Source: Candidatus Obscuribacterales bacterium
Lineage (GTDB): Bacteria; Cyanobacteriota; Vampirovibrionia; Obscuribacterales; Obscuribacteraceae
Assembly: GCA_021732085.1 (NCBI GenBank)
Contig: JAKFVQ010000017.1
Coordinates: 1-64,000 of the forward strand
DNA: 64,000 nt
Direction: 5' to 3'
The translations under genes were made by a program, and so were the position numbers. The notes under the pieces are model-generated. The model was not told the DNA's origin, ran no database searches, and was given only the letters and a program-made list of their open reading frames with translations. Of this stretch, positions 54,257 to 61,039 are shown in pieces (the first letter of the stretch is position 1; the number at the start of each line of letters is the position of its first letter).

Positions 54257-55120
54257 ATGCGCTTTCATAGTTTGGTTTGCGCTGTAATTGCGGCATTTTG
54301 CAGCGTGTCGACTGCCACCGCGGCGGATCCGAAGAGTAACACGCACAATCCATTTGAGTCTACAGAACAGAAAGCGGAAGCGAAAGCCCCGGCAAGCGCG
54401 AAGAAGAAGATCGCGACATCCGTTCCAAGCGTCAAGAACTCAGAAAATGGCGCCGGGTCCGAGCAGCAGAAAACAGCTGCAAAGACGAATCCAAAAGCCA
54501 AAGCACCGGCTAAGAAGTTGACACCTGCTCAGCAAAAAGAGTTGGCACGAAAAAAACGAATCGAGAAAGCAAAACAAAAAGCTCTGGCTGAACTCCCTTT
54601 CAAAAACAATCACTATGTTCTTACGGGCTACATGCCAGTGAATGGTTTTCACAAAGGCAAACCGATTGTTGTGATCGTTGACAAAGGATCGCATTTCACC
54701 CATGTTCTGCAATTGCAAGGCAAGCGCATTTGCAGAGTCCTCACAATCTCAAATGCTGTTGGTACTGCCGACAGGCCGACGCCGCCCGGTCCCTACATCG
54801 TTACCGCTAAGAAAAAGCTTCCTCAATGGGTTCCACCAAGGAGCATTGATCCAAAACAGAAGCCTGTGCCGCCGTATAACTTGACGCACAGAAATCCGCT
54901 AGGCTTGGCCTCGATATACCTCAACAAGTTCGAGATCAATTTGCATGGGACTAACCAACCGAATCTGATTCGCAAGAGCGTTAGTCATGGCTGCGTCCGT
55001 CACTCGAACAAGGACATCATGAAGCTCTACGCGATGGTGAAGCCTGGAGATCGGGTCTACATAGTGAATAAGTTCCGCGGCAAAGTCATTAATCGAAGCG
55101 ACTTCACAAACCCACGCTAA
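54257..55120 (+). CDS. Exported L,D-transpeptidase (YkuD domain)
   Basis: A 287-residue exported enzyme. The signal peptide ends at STATAADPKS. A Lys/Ala-rich linker (30-110) leads to a YkuD domain (130-275). The catalytic motif is SHGCVRHSN with C246 as nucleophile, preceded by H230 in LHGTNQP. VPPYNLTHRNPLGLASIYL is the usual substrate loop. These enzymes make 3-3 cross-links in peptidoglycan or attach proteins to it. It sits between the M23 peptidase and MltG. The ATG follows GAGGG at a good distance. Confidence 0.93.
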   Translation: MRFHSLVCAVIAAFCSVSTATAADPKSNTHNPFESTEQKAEAKAPASAKKKIATSVPSVKNSENGAGSEQQKTAAKTNPKAKAPAKKLTPAQQKELARKKRIEKAKQKALAELPFKNNHYVLTGYMPVNGFHKGKPIVVIVDKGSHFTHVLQLQGKRICRVLTISNAVGTADRPTPPGPYIVTAKKKLPQWVPPRSIDPKQKPVPPYNLTHRNPLGLASIYLNKFEINLHGTNQPNLIRKSVSHGCVRHSNKDIMKLYAMVKPGDRVYIVNKFRGKVINRSDFTNPR

Positions 55121-55161
55121 GCATAGCTTTCAAGGTCTGCGGATCCAAAATTCTTCTCACC

Positions 55162-56307
55162 TTGGTATTCTCTTGGCTACGAACGTGGTACAACCGGAAG
55201 AGAAAGCGGTCTGCGCAGAAAGGAACTAAGGTCGCTCCCTTGAAGGCTCTCCAGATTCTTTTTTCCATGTTTCTGCTTGGATTGGTTATTCTGGCAGGCA
55301 CAGCGGGCTACGCTTGGTTTGAACTTAGCCAGCCAGCTAGCCACGAGCATGCCGATGAGATTGTCAACATTCCAATTGGTAGCTCCACTGATCAGACGGT
55401 CCAAAAACTGACAGAGCTTGGCATTATTCACAACGAATTGCTTTTCAAGTTATACATAAAAGCGAAAAAGGAAGGCAGCCTAATTCAAGCTGGCGACTAT
55501 CGTTTCCCGACTCCAATTTCACCGATTGGTGTCTTGAGTCAACTGAAGACCGGCGGTCTGGTGCCATTCAAGTTTACGATCATCGAGGGCTGGACACGCT
55601 GGGACATTGCAAATGCAATTGCAGCGCTGCCCGCACTGAAGATGCCGAAAGCGCAAAGCGCGTTTGCGTTGATGAATAATACAAAATCGATAAAGGATTT
55701 GGATCCGAAAGCAACAAATCTGGAGGGTTATCTTTTTCCAGATACTTACGCAGTACATTCAACCACTACCGCCCAAGACATTATTGATTCATCCGTGAAG
55801 CGGTTCCGCGAAGTTTGGAAGGAACGTTTAGCTGCGCCCGCGAAAGAGCGAGGAATGACAGCACACCAGGTAGTAACGATCGCATCAATAATCGAGACTG
55901 AAGCAAAACTTCCGAAGGAACGACCGATTGTTGCATCCGTAATCTACAATCGACTCCGCCAGAAAATCAATTTGAGTGTTGACTGCACAGTTATTTATGC
56001 ATCAAAACTTGCAGGCAAATGGAAGAACGACGGAAAGGTCTACCTCAGCGATGTAAATCGCGAATCGCCGTACAACACACGAAAGGTTAGCGGACTGCCA
56101 CCAGGACCGGTCGGGTCACCGGGACTAGCATCAATGGAAGCGACATTGCATCCGGCTAGTTCGAACTACATCTACTATGTTCGCGATCCCGATAAGAACG
56201 ACGGCACACATAACTTCTACGCAAGCGCCGCAGACTTCGAACGTGGTGTGCAAGCGCTACGCAATTGGGAAGCCCGCCGCGACGCTAAACAGAAGAAGAA
56301 GCGCTAG
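55162..56307 (+). CDS. mltG: Endolytic murein transglycosylase MltG
   Basis: A 381-residue inner-membrane protein of the MltG/YceG family. A basic cytoplasmic head (1-28) is followed by one membrane helix (30-52, ALQILFSMFLLGLVILAGTA). A LysM-like region with IGSSTDQTVQKLTELGII comes next, then the catalytic domain. The catalytic Glu is E245 in IASIIETEAKLPKER. Other hallmarks are LEGYLFPDTYAV, VASVIYNRL, SPYNTRKVSGLPPGP and TLHPASSNYIYYV. It cuts nascent glycan strands and sets their length. The start used is a TTG without a strong ribosome binding site, so the N-terminus is uncertain by several residues. It ends 10 nt from the convergent TerC gene. Confidence 0.95.
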   Translation: MVFSWLRTWYNRKRKRSAQKGTKVAPLKALQILFSMFLLGLVILAGTAGYAWFELSQPASHEHADEIVNIPIGSSTDQTVQKLTELGIIHNELLFKLYIKAKKEGSLIQAGDYRFPTPISPIGVLSQLKTGGLVPFKFTIIEGWTRWDIANAIAALPALKMPKAQSAFALMNNTKSIKDLDPKATNLEGYLFPDTYAVHSTTTAQDIIDSSVKRFREVWKERLAAPAKERGMTAHQVVTIASIIETEAKLPKERPIVASVIYNRLRQKINLSVDCTVIYASKLAGKWKNDGKVYLSDVNRESPYNTRKVSGLPPGPVGSPGLASMEATLHPASSNYIYYVRDPDKNDGTHNFYASAADFERGVQALRNWEARRDAKQKKKR

Positions 56308-56317
56308 TACCAGATTT

Positions 56318-57082
56318 CTACTTCTTGCTGGATGCTAATTCGTTTGAGCCTTTAGGAGCAATGGCAGGCTTCGGCATGCGTGTTCCGATTTTCAGATTGA
56401 TCATTTCGACAAATAGTGAGAACGCCATCGCAGAATAGATGTAACCCTTCTGAATGTGTTGCCCCATTCCATCTGCCATCAAGACCATACCGATCAAGAG
56501 CAAGAACGAGAGGGCCAAAACTTTGATCGTCGGATTCTTGTCGATGAACTCACTGATCCAATTGCTAAACACCATCATCACAATGACAGCGATAACTACG
56601 GCTGCCACCATGATAGGTAGATCGTTTGCCATACCAACAGCGGTGATTACAGAGTCCAACGAGAAGACGATGTCGAGAATCATGATCTGCACCAGAATGG
56701 CGATCAAGTTCGGATACTTAGGTTTGGCAACGTTGCCATCATGCGCATTGTCGTGCATCCGTTCGTGAATCTCCAACGTGCTTTTCGCAACGAGGAAGAG
56801 TCCACCGAACAGAAGAATCAAATCTCGACCGGAGAAATCGTGGCCTGCAAAGCCAAAAAGCGATTTCGTCAGACTCATCACCCAAACTATGGAGAAGAGC
56901 AATGCGATTCTCGAAATCATCGCAAGTCCCAGGCCGAGTAATCGGGCCAACGGTTGCTGGTGAGCGGGAAGCTTTGATGAAAGTATTGAGATAAAGACGA
57001 TGTTGTCGATGCCGAGGACAACTTCAAGTAAAGTCAACGTAGCCAGGGCAGCCCAGGCTTCGGGATTATAAATCAGTTCCAT
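56318..57082 (-). CDS. TerC-family integral membrane protein
   Basis: A 254-residue TerC/YjbE-type protein from the ATG at 57082; the open frame to 57175 would add a polar 31-residue tail not seen in the family. About seven membrane helices carry the conserved acidic motifs EVVLGIDNIVFISILS in helix 1 and DIVFSLDSVITAVGM in the middle, plus FSNWISEFIDKNPTIKVLAL and the final LFVEMINLKI. TerC proteins are implicated in tellurite resistance and in manganese or other metal loading of exported proteins. The neighbouring MerC-like and His-rich genes point to a metal-handling locus. Confidence 0.92.
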   Translation of the reverse strand: MELIYNPEAWAALATLTLLEVVLGIDNIVFISILSSKLPAHQQPLARLLGLGLAMISRIALLFSIVWVMSLTKSLFGFAGHDFSGRDLILLFGGLFLVAKSTLEIHERMHDNAHDGNVAKPKYPNLIAILVQIMILDIVFSLDSVITAVGMANDLPIMVAAVVIAVIVMMVFSNWISEFIDKNPTIKVLALSFLLLIGMVLMADGMGQHIQKGYIYSAMAFSLFVEMINLKIGTRMPKPAIAPKGSNELASSKK

Positions 57083-57242
57083 TGTCGTAACTCTGTTTGC
57101 TCGTATTCGCGCCTTCTGGGATGTTCCAAATAGCGCTCTGGTATTAAAGACAACCGGGAGCGCTAATAGTTCCAAGATTCTTCAGCGTTGTAAGCTAAAA
57201 TCGACTGAGCCCTAGCTGGCCTGCAATAGCGGATTACTTTCA

Positions 57243-57313
57243 GCAGGCTTACGCCTTCGCCAAGCTTACAGTCTTCGCTAAACGACAGTACACGTCGCGG
57301 CAGCAAAGCCTGC
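57243..57313. repeat. Inverted repeat related to the dispersed GCAGGCTT element
   Basis: Arms GCAGGCTT (57243-57250) and AAGCCTGC (57306-57313), followed by AGTTCGAAC. Same arm sequence and TTCGAA edge as the other copies, but with a 55-nt centre that holds smaller inverted repeats. Confidence 0.4.
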
Positions 57314-57341
57314 AGTTCGAACAGTCGGATGGACTCCCAAT

Positions 57342-57815
57342 TTAATGAACAAGAGAAACTGGAATCTTAGACTCTGTTTTCGGCGCATGGGAGTGATGTG
57401 AATGGCATCCGCATTTCTTTGAGAAGCGCTTGTTGTCGAAGTTGGCTTTGATAAGCAGCGCGCTGCCTGAGATAGCTATGATTGAATGCAGTGTGCTATC
57501 GATAAGGGCTCCGGCAAAGTTTGCCAGGAAGATAAGGCTGAAACCGCCAGCCATCAAGAAAAGAACACTCTTACGTTTATGCTGGAAGTATCCCGGCAAT
57601 ATGACCGGCGTACAAATGGCGACGGCAATCAATGCCAGGAGTTGATCACTTACACCATGACATACCTGATGGATGCCTACAAATGGCAACACAGCAAGCA
57701 CAATCGGAATCACAATGCAATCGACTAAACATATAATAGGAGCCACAAAAGCGAGGACTTCGAGGAATGACTTTATATCGAACTTCTGTTCTTTTCTAGA
57801 TTCGTGCATATCCAA
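57342..57815 (-). CDS. MerC-like membrane protein with Cys/His-rich tail
   Basis: A 157-residue integral membrane protein with four helices (FLEVLAFVAPIICLVDCIVI, LLALIAVAICTPVILPGYF, SVLFLMAGGFSLIFLANFAG, LHSIIAISGSALLIKANF). The paired Cys in CLVDC in helix 1 and the fold match MerC-domain proteins, known for mercury uptake in resistance operons and found widely outside them. The C-terminus ends in a cluster CGCHSHHSH that should bind metal. The ATG lies just after a palindrome TGTAGATACCTACA (57825-57838), a possible operator, and TTGACA (57867-57872) could be its -35 box. It lies downstream of the His-rich gene and the 52-bp repeat array. Confidence 0.78.
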   Translation of the reverse strand: MDMHESRKEQKFDIKSFLEVLAFVAPIICLVDCIVIPIVLAVLPFVGIHQVCHGVSDQLLALIAVAICTPVILPGYFQHKRKSVLFLMAGGFSLIFLANFAGALIDSTLHSIIAISGSALLIKANFDNKRFSKKCGCHSHHSHAPKTESKIPVSLVH

Positions 57816-57824
57816 ACCCGCCCT

Positions 57825-57838
57825 GTAGATACCTACAA
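57825..57838. promoter_or_regulatory. Palindrome in the MerC-like gene leader
   Basis: TGTAG-N4-CTACA, 10 nt upstream of the start codon and downstream of the likely promoter. A plausible operator for a metal-responsive repressor, but no specific family is assigned. Confidence 0.35.
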
Positions 57839-57866
57839 CAATAGAATCGTTCCGCGAAGCATATAT

Positions 57867-57872
57867 GTCAAT
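57867..57872 (-). promoter_or_regulatory. Candidate -35 box (TTGACA) of the MerC-like gene
   Basis: A consensus TTGACA on the minus strand. The -10 position at 17 nt reads GATTCT, and TATTGT lies at 21 nt, so the promoter is imperfect and may need a regulator. Confidence 0.35.
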
Positions 57873-58027
57873 CAGGCCAAAGATTAGCAGATCTTAGCCT
57901 TGATCTGTGTCCAATTTTCGGCGGATTTGCTCCGCCGCACCCAACTTAATTCTCGGCGTTTAATCTTTCCGACTAAGAGCAAAAATGGAGAAGCCAAGCC
58001 TCCAAATCTAATCTTCGAGCAGCAAAA

Positions 58028-58050
58028 GGGAGGTGTTTTGAACACCTCCC
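58028..58050. terminator. Perfect 10-bp hairpin next to the tandem array
   Basis: GGGAGGTGTT and AACACCTCCC pair perfectly around TTG. On the minus strand the stem is followed by CTTTTGC, a short T-run, so it could stop transcription from the His-rich gene. Confidence 0.5.
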
Positions 58051-58070
58051 TTCGAGATCTTGAGATCCTT

Positions 58071-58382
58071 TTGATACGCTCTGGAGCTTCGCTGGGCTTC
58101 ACCCCTCTCAGCTCCTCCGCTCTTGATACGCTCTGGAGCTTCGCTGGGCTTCACCCCTCTCAGCTCCTCCGCTTTTGACACGCTCTGGAGCTTCGCTGGG
58201 CTTCACCCCTCTCAGCTCCTCCGCTCTTGATACGCTCTGGAGCTTCGCTGGGCTTCACCCCTCTCAGCTCCTCCGCTCTTGATACGCTCTGGAGCTTCGC
58301 TGGGCTTCACCCCTCTCAGCTCCTCCGCTTTTGATACGCTCTGGAGCTTCGCTGGGCTTCACCCCTCTCAGCTCCTCCGCTT
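58071..58382. repeat. Six tandem copies of a 52-bp unit
   Basis: Units begin at 58071, 58123, 58175, 58227, 58279 and 58331, exactly 52 bp apart and nearly identical (variants are TCTT or TTTT at the junction and GACACG for GATACG in copy 3). Each holds GGAGCT and AGCTCC 21 nt apart, so every unit can form a stem. The length is not a multiple of three and no frame stays open, so it is not coding. It lies between the His-rich gene and the MerC-like gene, both on the minus strand. Confidence 0.95.
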
Positions 58383-58456
58383 TGTTCGAATAGGAACAGC
58401 GATAGTCGGAATCCACATTTCTTGTGGTCCAGCCCTTCGCCTGCCTATTTAGTCAC

Positions 58457-58801
58457 TTATGTGCTCGACACTTCACCGTGGTGATCGCAGTGGGTACCAC
58501 AGGGGCTGTGCAAGTGACCATTTACTAAATAGTCAACGTGGTCGCCGTGTGGAACTGCTTCGTGCCCACAACCAGCACCATGTTTGTGAGATGTATCATG
58601 GCTGCCACATGAATGATCTGGGGTGCAGGAAGCAGCGTTGGCACCGCCCTCATCCAATTTGTGTTCATCAATATGGTCGCCGTGCACATGATGCAGACAT
58701 CCATCATGCAAGTAATCAACGTGATCACCATGCTTGATGGCTTTGTGACCACAATCCGAACCATGCTTGTGGCTATGTTCGTCGTGTGTTTGACAATTCA
58801 T
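58457..58801 (-). CDS. His-rich metal-binding protein with two HGDHVDYL repeats
   Basis: A 114-residue protein in which about a quarter of residues are histidine. The ATG at 58801 is preferred (AGGAG 10 nt upstream) over an earlier TTG. Two related units (11-47 and 72-108) share the pattern HKHGxxCGHxAxxHGDHVDYL, then GxLH and a final HxDxH. The spacer has further CxxxHSCGSH residues. Cys and His spacing fits zinc or a similar metal; HGDHVDYL proteins occur in several phyla, often with metal transport or zinc-responsive genes. No signal peptide is seen, so it may be a cytoplasmic metal buffer. Its own promoter (58847-58875), a terminator and three Zur-like palindromes lie upstream. Confidence 0.8.
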   Translation of the reverse strand: MNCQTHDEHSHKHGSDCGHKAIKHGDHVDYLHDGCLHHVHGDHIDEHKLDEGGANAASCTPDHSCGSHDTSHKHGAGCGHEAVPHGDHVDYLVNGHLHSPCGTHCDHHGEVSST

Positions 58802-58846
58802 TTTAAAAATTCTCCTGAGCTGGGAAAGCAAAGCTTTTCATTACCT

Positions 58847-58875
58847 ATTTATTGCACGAATCGAAAGTTTGTCAA
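58847..58875 (-). promoter_or_regulatory. Promoter of the His-rich gene
   Basis: On the minus strand, TTGACA (58870-58875), a 17-nt spacer, and ATAAAT (58847-58852). It lies between the upstream terminator and the start codon, giving a leader of about 40 nt. Confidence 0.6.
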
Positions 58876-58880
58876 ACCGA

Positions 58881-58920
58881 TTTAAAGAAAAGCCGCCGGA
58901 CTGGATTCAAGGAGTCCGGC
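58881..58920 (-). terminator. Rho-independent terminator upstream of the His-rich gene
   Basis: On the minus strand, an 8-bp stem GCCGGACT/AGTCCGGC with a 10-nt loop is followed by GGCTTTTCTTT. It ends an upstream transcript before the His-rich gene. An upstream complementary arm (59004-59017) could compete with its 5' side. Confidence 0.7.
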
Positions 58921-59035
58921 TATTCATGCGCTTCTTCATCAAACATAAAAGTCACTCAAAAGAATTGTTGCGGCTATGGGAATCATTTTCAAAATAGCGA
59001 AAAGCCCATGAATAGCCAATGAAAATGGTTTTCAT
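58885..59035 (-). ncRNA. Candidate small RNA or attenuator leader
   Basis: On the minus strand a 14-nt arm (59004-59017, GGCTATTCATGGGC) can pair with 58918-58931 (GCGCATGAATAGCC) with one mismatch. The second arm shares its last three bases with the terminator stem. A 9-codon frame (ATG at 58946, MFDEEAHE, stop at 58920-58922) ends on the terminator, and a 27-residue frame lies before it (58952-59035). These features fit an attenuated leader or a small RNA, but no clear promoter is seen and the frames may be chance. Confidence 0.3.
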
Positions 59036-59092
59036 CGCGGTGTTTTATCGGTATTTGCAAAGTGGAGAAATCGTTATGGAAATCATTTCCAT
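58976..59092. promoter_or_regulatory. Three Zur/Fur-like palindromes upstream of the His-rich gene
   Basis: Box A 58976-58992 (ATGGGAA-TCA-TTTTCAA, imperfect), box B 59019-59035 (ATGAAAA-TGG-TTTTCAT, perfect 7-3-7) and box C 59076-59092 (ATGGAAA-TCA-TTTCCAT, perfect 7-3-7). Boxes B and C are both followed by CGCG. The pattern TGAAAAT-ATTTTCA is like Zur boxes described in actinobacteria. The nearest downstream genes encode metal-binding proteins, which supports zinc control. The regulator is not in the window. Confidence 0.55.
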
Positions 59093-59303
59093 CGCGCGGC
59101 ATATCCGGAGAAGTTGAGTGAATAGAGGCTGACAGGTTTTGCGAAATCGTACCACCGCGGACAATGTGTAGCACCGTATTTGGTATCTAAGAATTCGGGA
59201 TAATCGTAGCAGTCCACTCGCGCTCGAAGCAGACTCTAATCCTGCGGTGCCATTCTTGCCAGGCTGCATCAGGTGCCGGCGGTCACAACTAGCGGCATTC
59301 GAT

Positions 59304-59330
59304 GCAGGCTGAAAGCCTGCGCTCCGATTC
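59304..59330. repeat. Dispersed GCAGGCT hairpin element
   Basis: GCAGGCT-GAA-AGCCTGC (59304-59320) followed by GCTCCGATTCGAA, matching in reverse the copies at 29467 and 50422. It lies just after the stop of the SRPBCC gene and may serve as its 3' end. Confidence 0.6.
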
Positions 59331-59341
59331 GAACCAGCGAG

Positions 59342-59944
59342 TTATTTTTTGGTAGCTAGTTGCGTGACGCATTCTAGATTGTGGTCGAGGTCCTTTTGCA
59401 TGGCGTTCTTCGCCATTTGCTGCCAGAAAGGAATACGCACGCCGGGATCCAATATTGTCGTCAGTGTCACTTGTGTCGTGCCGGGCTTGGATCCTTCTTG
59501 AAGCTGCCAAAACCCTTCGAATGTATGGAAGCGATTCGAACTCAGCATCTTATATTCAATCGCCTTACGGGGAATAAGTTCCCTCTCTGAGTATGTGCAA
59601 GTTGTATTTCCAATAATGGGGACGCCACTGAAGAACTCCTTCACAACGGCAATCTTGCCATCATACGACATAAGTTTGCGCTTGCTGGGATCCGATGAGC
59701 GACGAGCTTGTATCGCTTCCCAAACCTTCTGTACAGGAGCATTCACTTCAACCGTCTTGCTCAGCTCGGGCAGCTTCTCTCCATCATGTTCCAAAACCTT
59801 TTGCTCTTGCGCCAACTCATCCTGGGCCGACTTATCGGATTGGGCAATGGCGGTCGAATCGCTGGCGGAAAACGCCGCGAACGAAGGCGTAGGCGACAGC
59901 ATCGCCAACAAAAGAGCAAATAGAAAACTAACCTTGCCGTTCAT
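59342..59944 (-). CDS. Exported SRPBCC/START-like protein
   Basis: A 200-residue exported protein. The signal peptide is FLFALLLAMLSPTPSFAA. After a polar linker the domain (about 60-195) follows the SRPBCC (Bet v 1/polyketide cyclase) pattern: KTVEVNAPVQKVWEAIQ at the start, then KEFFSGVPIIGNTTCTY, FEGFWQLQEG and TTILDPGVRIPFWQQMAKNA as the C-terminal helix. Such folds bind lipids or hydrophobic ligands in a deep cavity. AGGGA lies upstream of the ATG. Nothing in the neighbourhood identifies the ligand. Confidence 0.82.
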   Translation of the reverse strand: MNGKVSFLFALLLAMLSPTPSFAAFSASDSTAIAQSDKSAQDELAQEQKVLEHDGEKLPELSKTVEVNAPVQKVWEAIQARRSSDPSKRKLMSYDGKIAVVKEFFSGVPIIGNTTCTYSERELIPRKAIEYKMLSSNRFHTFEGFWQLQEGSKPGTTQVTLTTILDPGVRIPFWQQMAKNAMQKDLDHNLECVTQLATKK

Positions 59945-60076
59945 CGTGCGATCCCTTTTTATGAATGAGCTTTCGCGTTAGGGCTTTCTGCTCATATCCT
60001 AAGGACTTCCCGTAGGGACTCCGTGAGGACGTGCTATTGTTTATGCCCTCACCCCAACCCGCGAGAAGTCGACCCC

Positions 60077-61039
60077 ATGAGAACTCTTTACCCCGAAATC
60101 GCTGCCAACAACGAATTTTTCCTGCCGGTTGATAAACAACATCAATTGTATGTAGAGGAAGCAGGCAATCCGAACGGCACACCGGTGGTATTTCTCCATG
60201 GCGGTCCAGGCGGCGGCTTCTCAGCAACTCACAGGCGACTCTTTGACCCGAAGCGTTACCGAATAGTGCTGTTCGACCAGCGTGGCTCTGGCAAAAGCAC
60301 TCCACATGCGTCACTCGAAAACAACACAACCTGGGATCTGGTCGCCGACCTGGAAAAGTTGCGCGAACATTTGGGAATCGAAAAGTGGGTGGTATTCGGT
60401 GGGTCGTGGGGCAGCACCCTGGCATTGTGTTACGCCGAAACTCACCCAGAAAGAGTCAGTGCTCTGATTTTGCGAGGAATCTTTCTTTGCCGCCCAGAAG
60501 AAATTGACTGGTTTTATCAGAAAGGGGTCGATGCAATTTTCCCTGACCTATTCGAGAATTATGCAAAAGTCATTCCACCAGAAAAGCGTGGCAACATGGT
60601 GAAGGCCTACTATGAGTTATTGAATAGTCCGGATGAGAAAACGCGGATGACAGCGGCAAAAGCGTGGAGCGTTTGGGAAGGTTCCACACTAAAATTGATT
60701 CCAGATCCAATGACAATCAGCTCCTTTGAATCAGATGCAAAAGCGCTGGCAATGGCGCGAATTGAATGCCATTTCTTCATCAACAATTGCTGGCTTGAGC
60801 CCGAGCAATTAATTAAGGGCGTGGAAAAAATCCGCCACATTCCTACCTGGATAGTGCACGGACGTTATGATGTGATCTGTCCATTCAACAACGCTTGGGA
60901 TTTGCATAAAGCATTCCCCGAGGCAAAACTGCATGTAATACCCGATGCTGGACACGCCTACGATGAACCCGGAATTCTCAATGCACTTTTGAATGCACAG
61001 GAAGAGGCGTTAGAAATTCTCACCGGCGTTCACAAATAG
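60077..61039 (+). CDS. pip: Proline iminopeptidase
   Basis: A 320-residue alpha/beta hydrolase of peptidase family S33, which removes N-terminal proline from peptides. The family hallmarks are HGGPGGG at 41-47 (oxyanion hole), FDQRGSGKSTPHASLENNTT at about 66-85, the nucleophile S110 in GGSWGS, D265 in HGRYDVICP and H293 in DAGHAYDEPG. The ATG at 60077 is preferred over an open frame from 60023 because GAGAAG lies 8 nt upstream and the product then begins LYPEIAANNEFFLPV as in the family. It is cytoplasmic. It ends directly at the stop of the convergent 877-residue protein gene. Confidence 0.95.
   Translation: MRTLYPEIAANNEFFLPVDKQHQLYVEEAGNPNGTPVVFLHGGPGGGFSATHRRLFDPKRYRIVLFDQRGSGKSTPHASLENNTTWDLVADLEKLREHLGIEKWVVFGGSWGSTLALCYAETHPERVSALILRGIFLCRPEEIDWFYQKGVDAIFPDLFENYAKVIPPEKRGNMVKAYYELLNSPDEKTRMTAAKAWSVWEGSTLKLIPDPMTISSFESDAKALAMARIECHFFINNCWLEPEQLIKGVEKIRHIPTWIVHGRYDVICPFNNAWDLHKAFPEAKLHVIPDAGHAYDEPGILNALLNAQEEALEILTGVHK

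Noticed and set aside
58071..58382. Possible CRISPR array
   Set aside because: The 52-bp units are directly adjacent with no unique spacers, and no cas genes are near. It is a simple tandem repeat.
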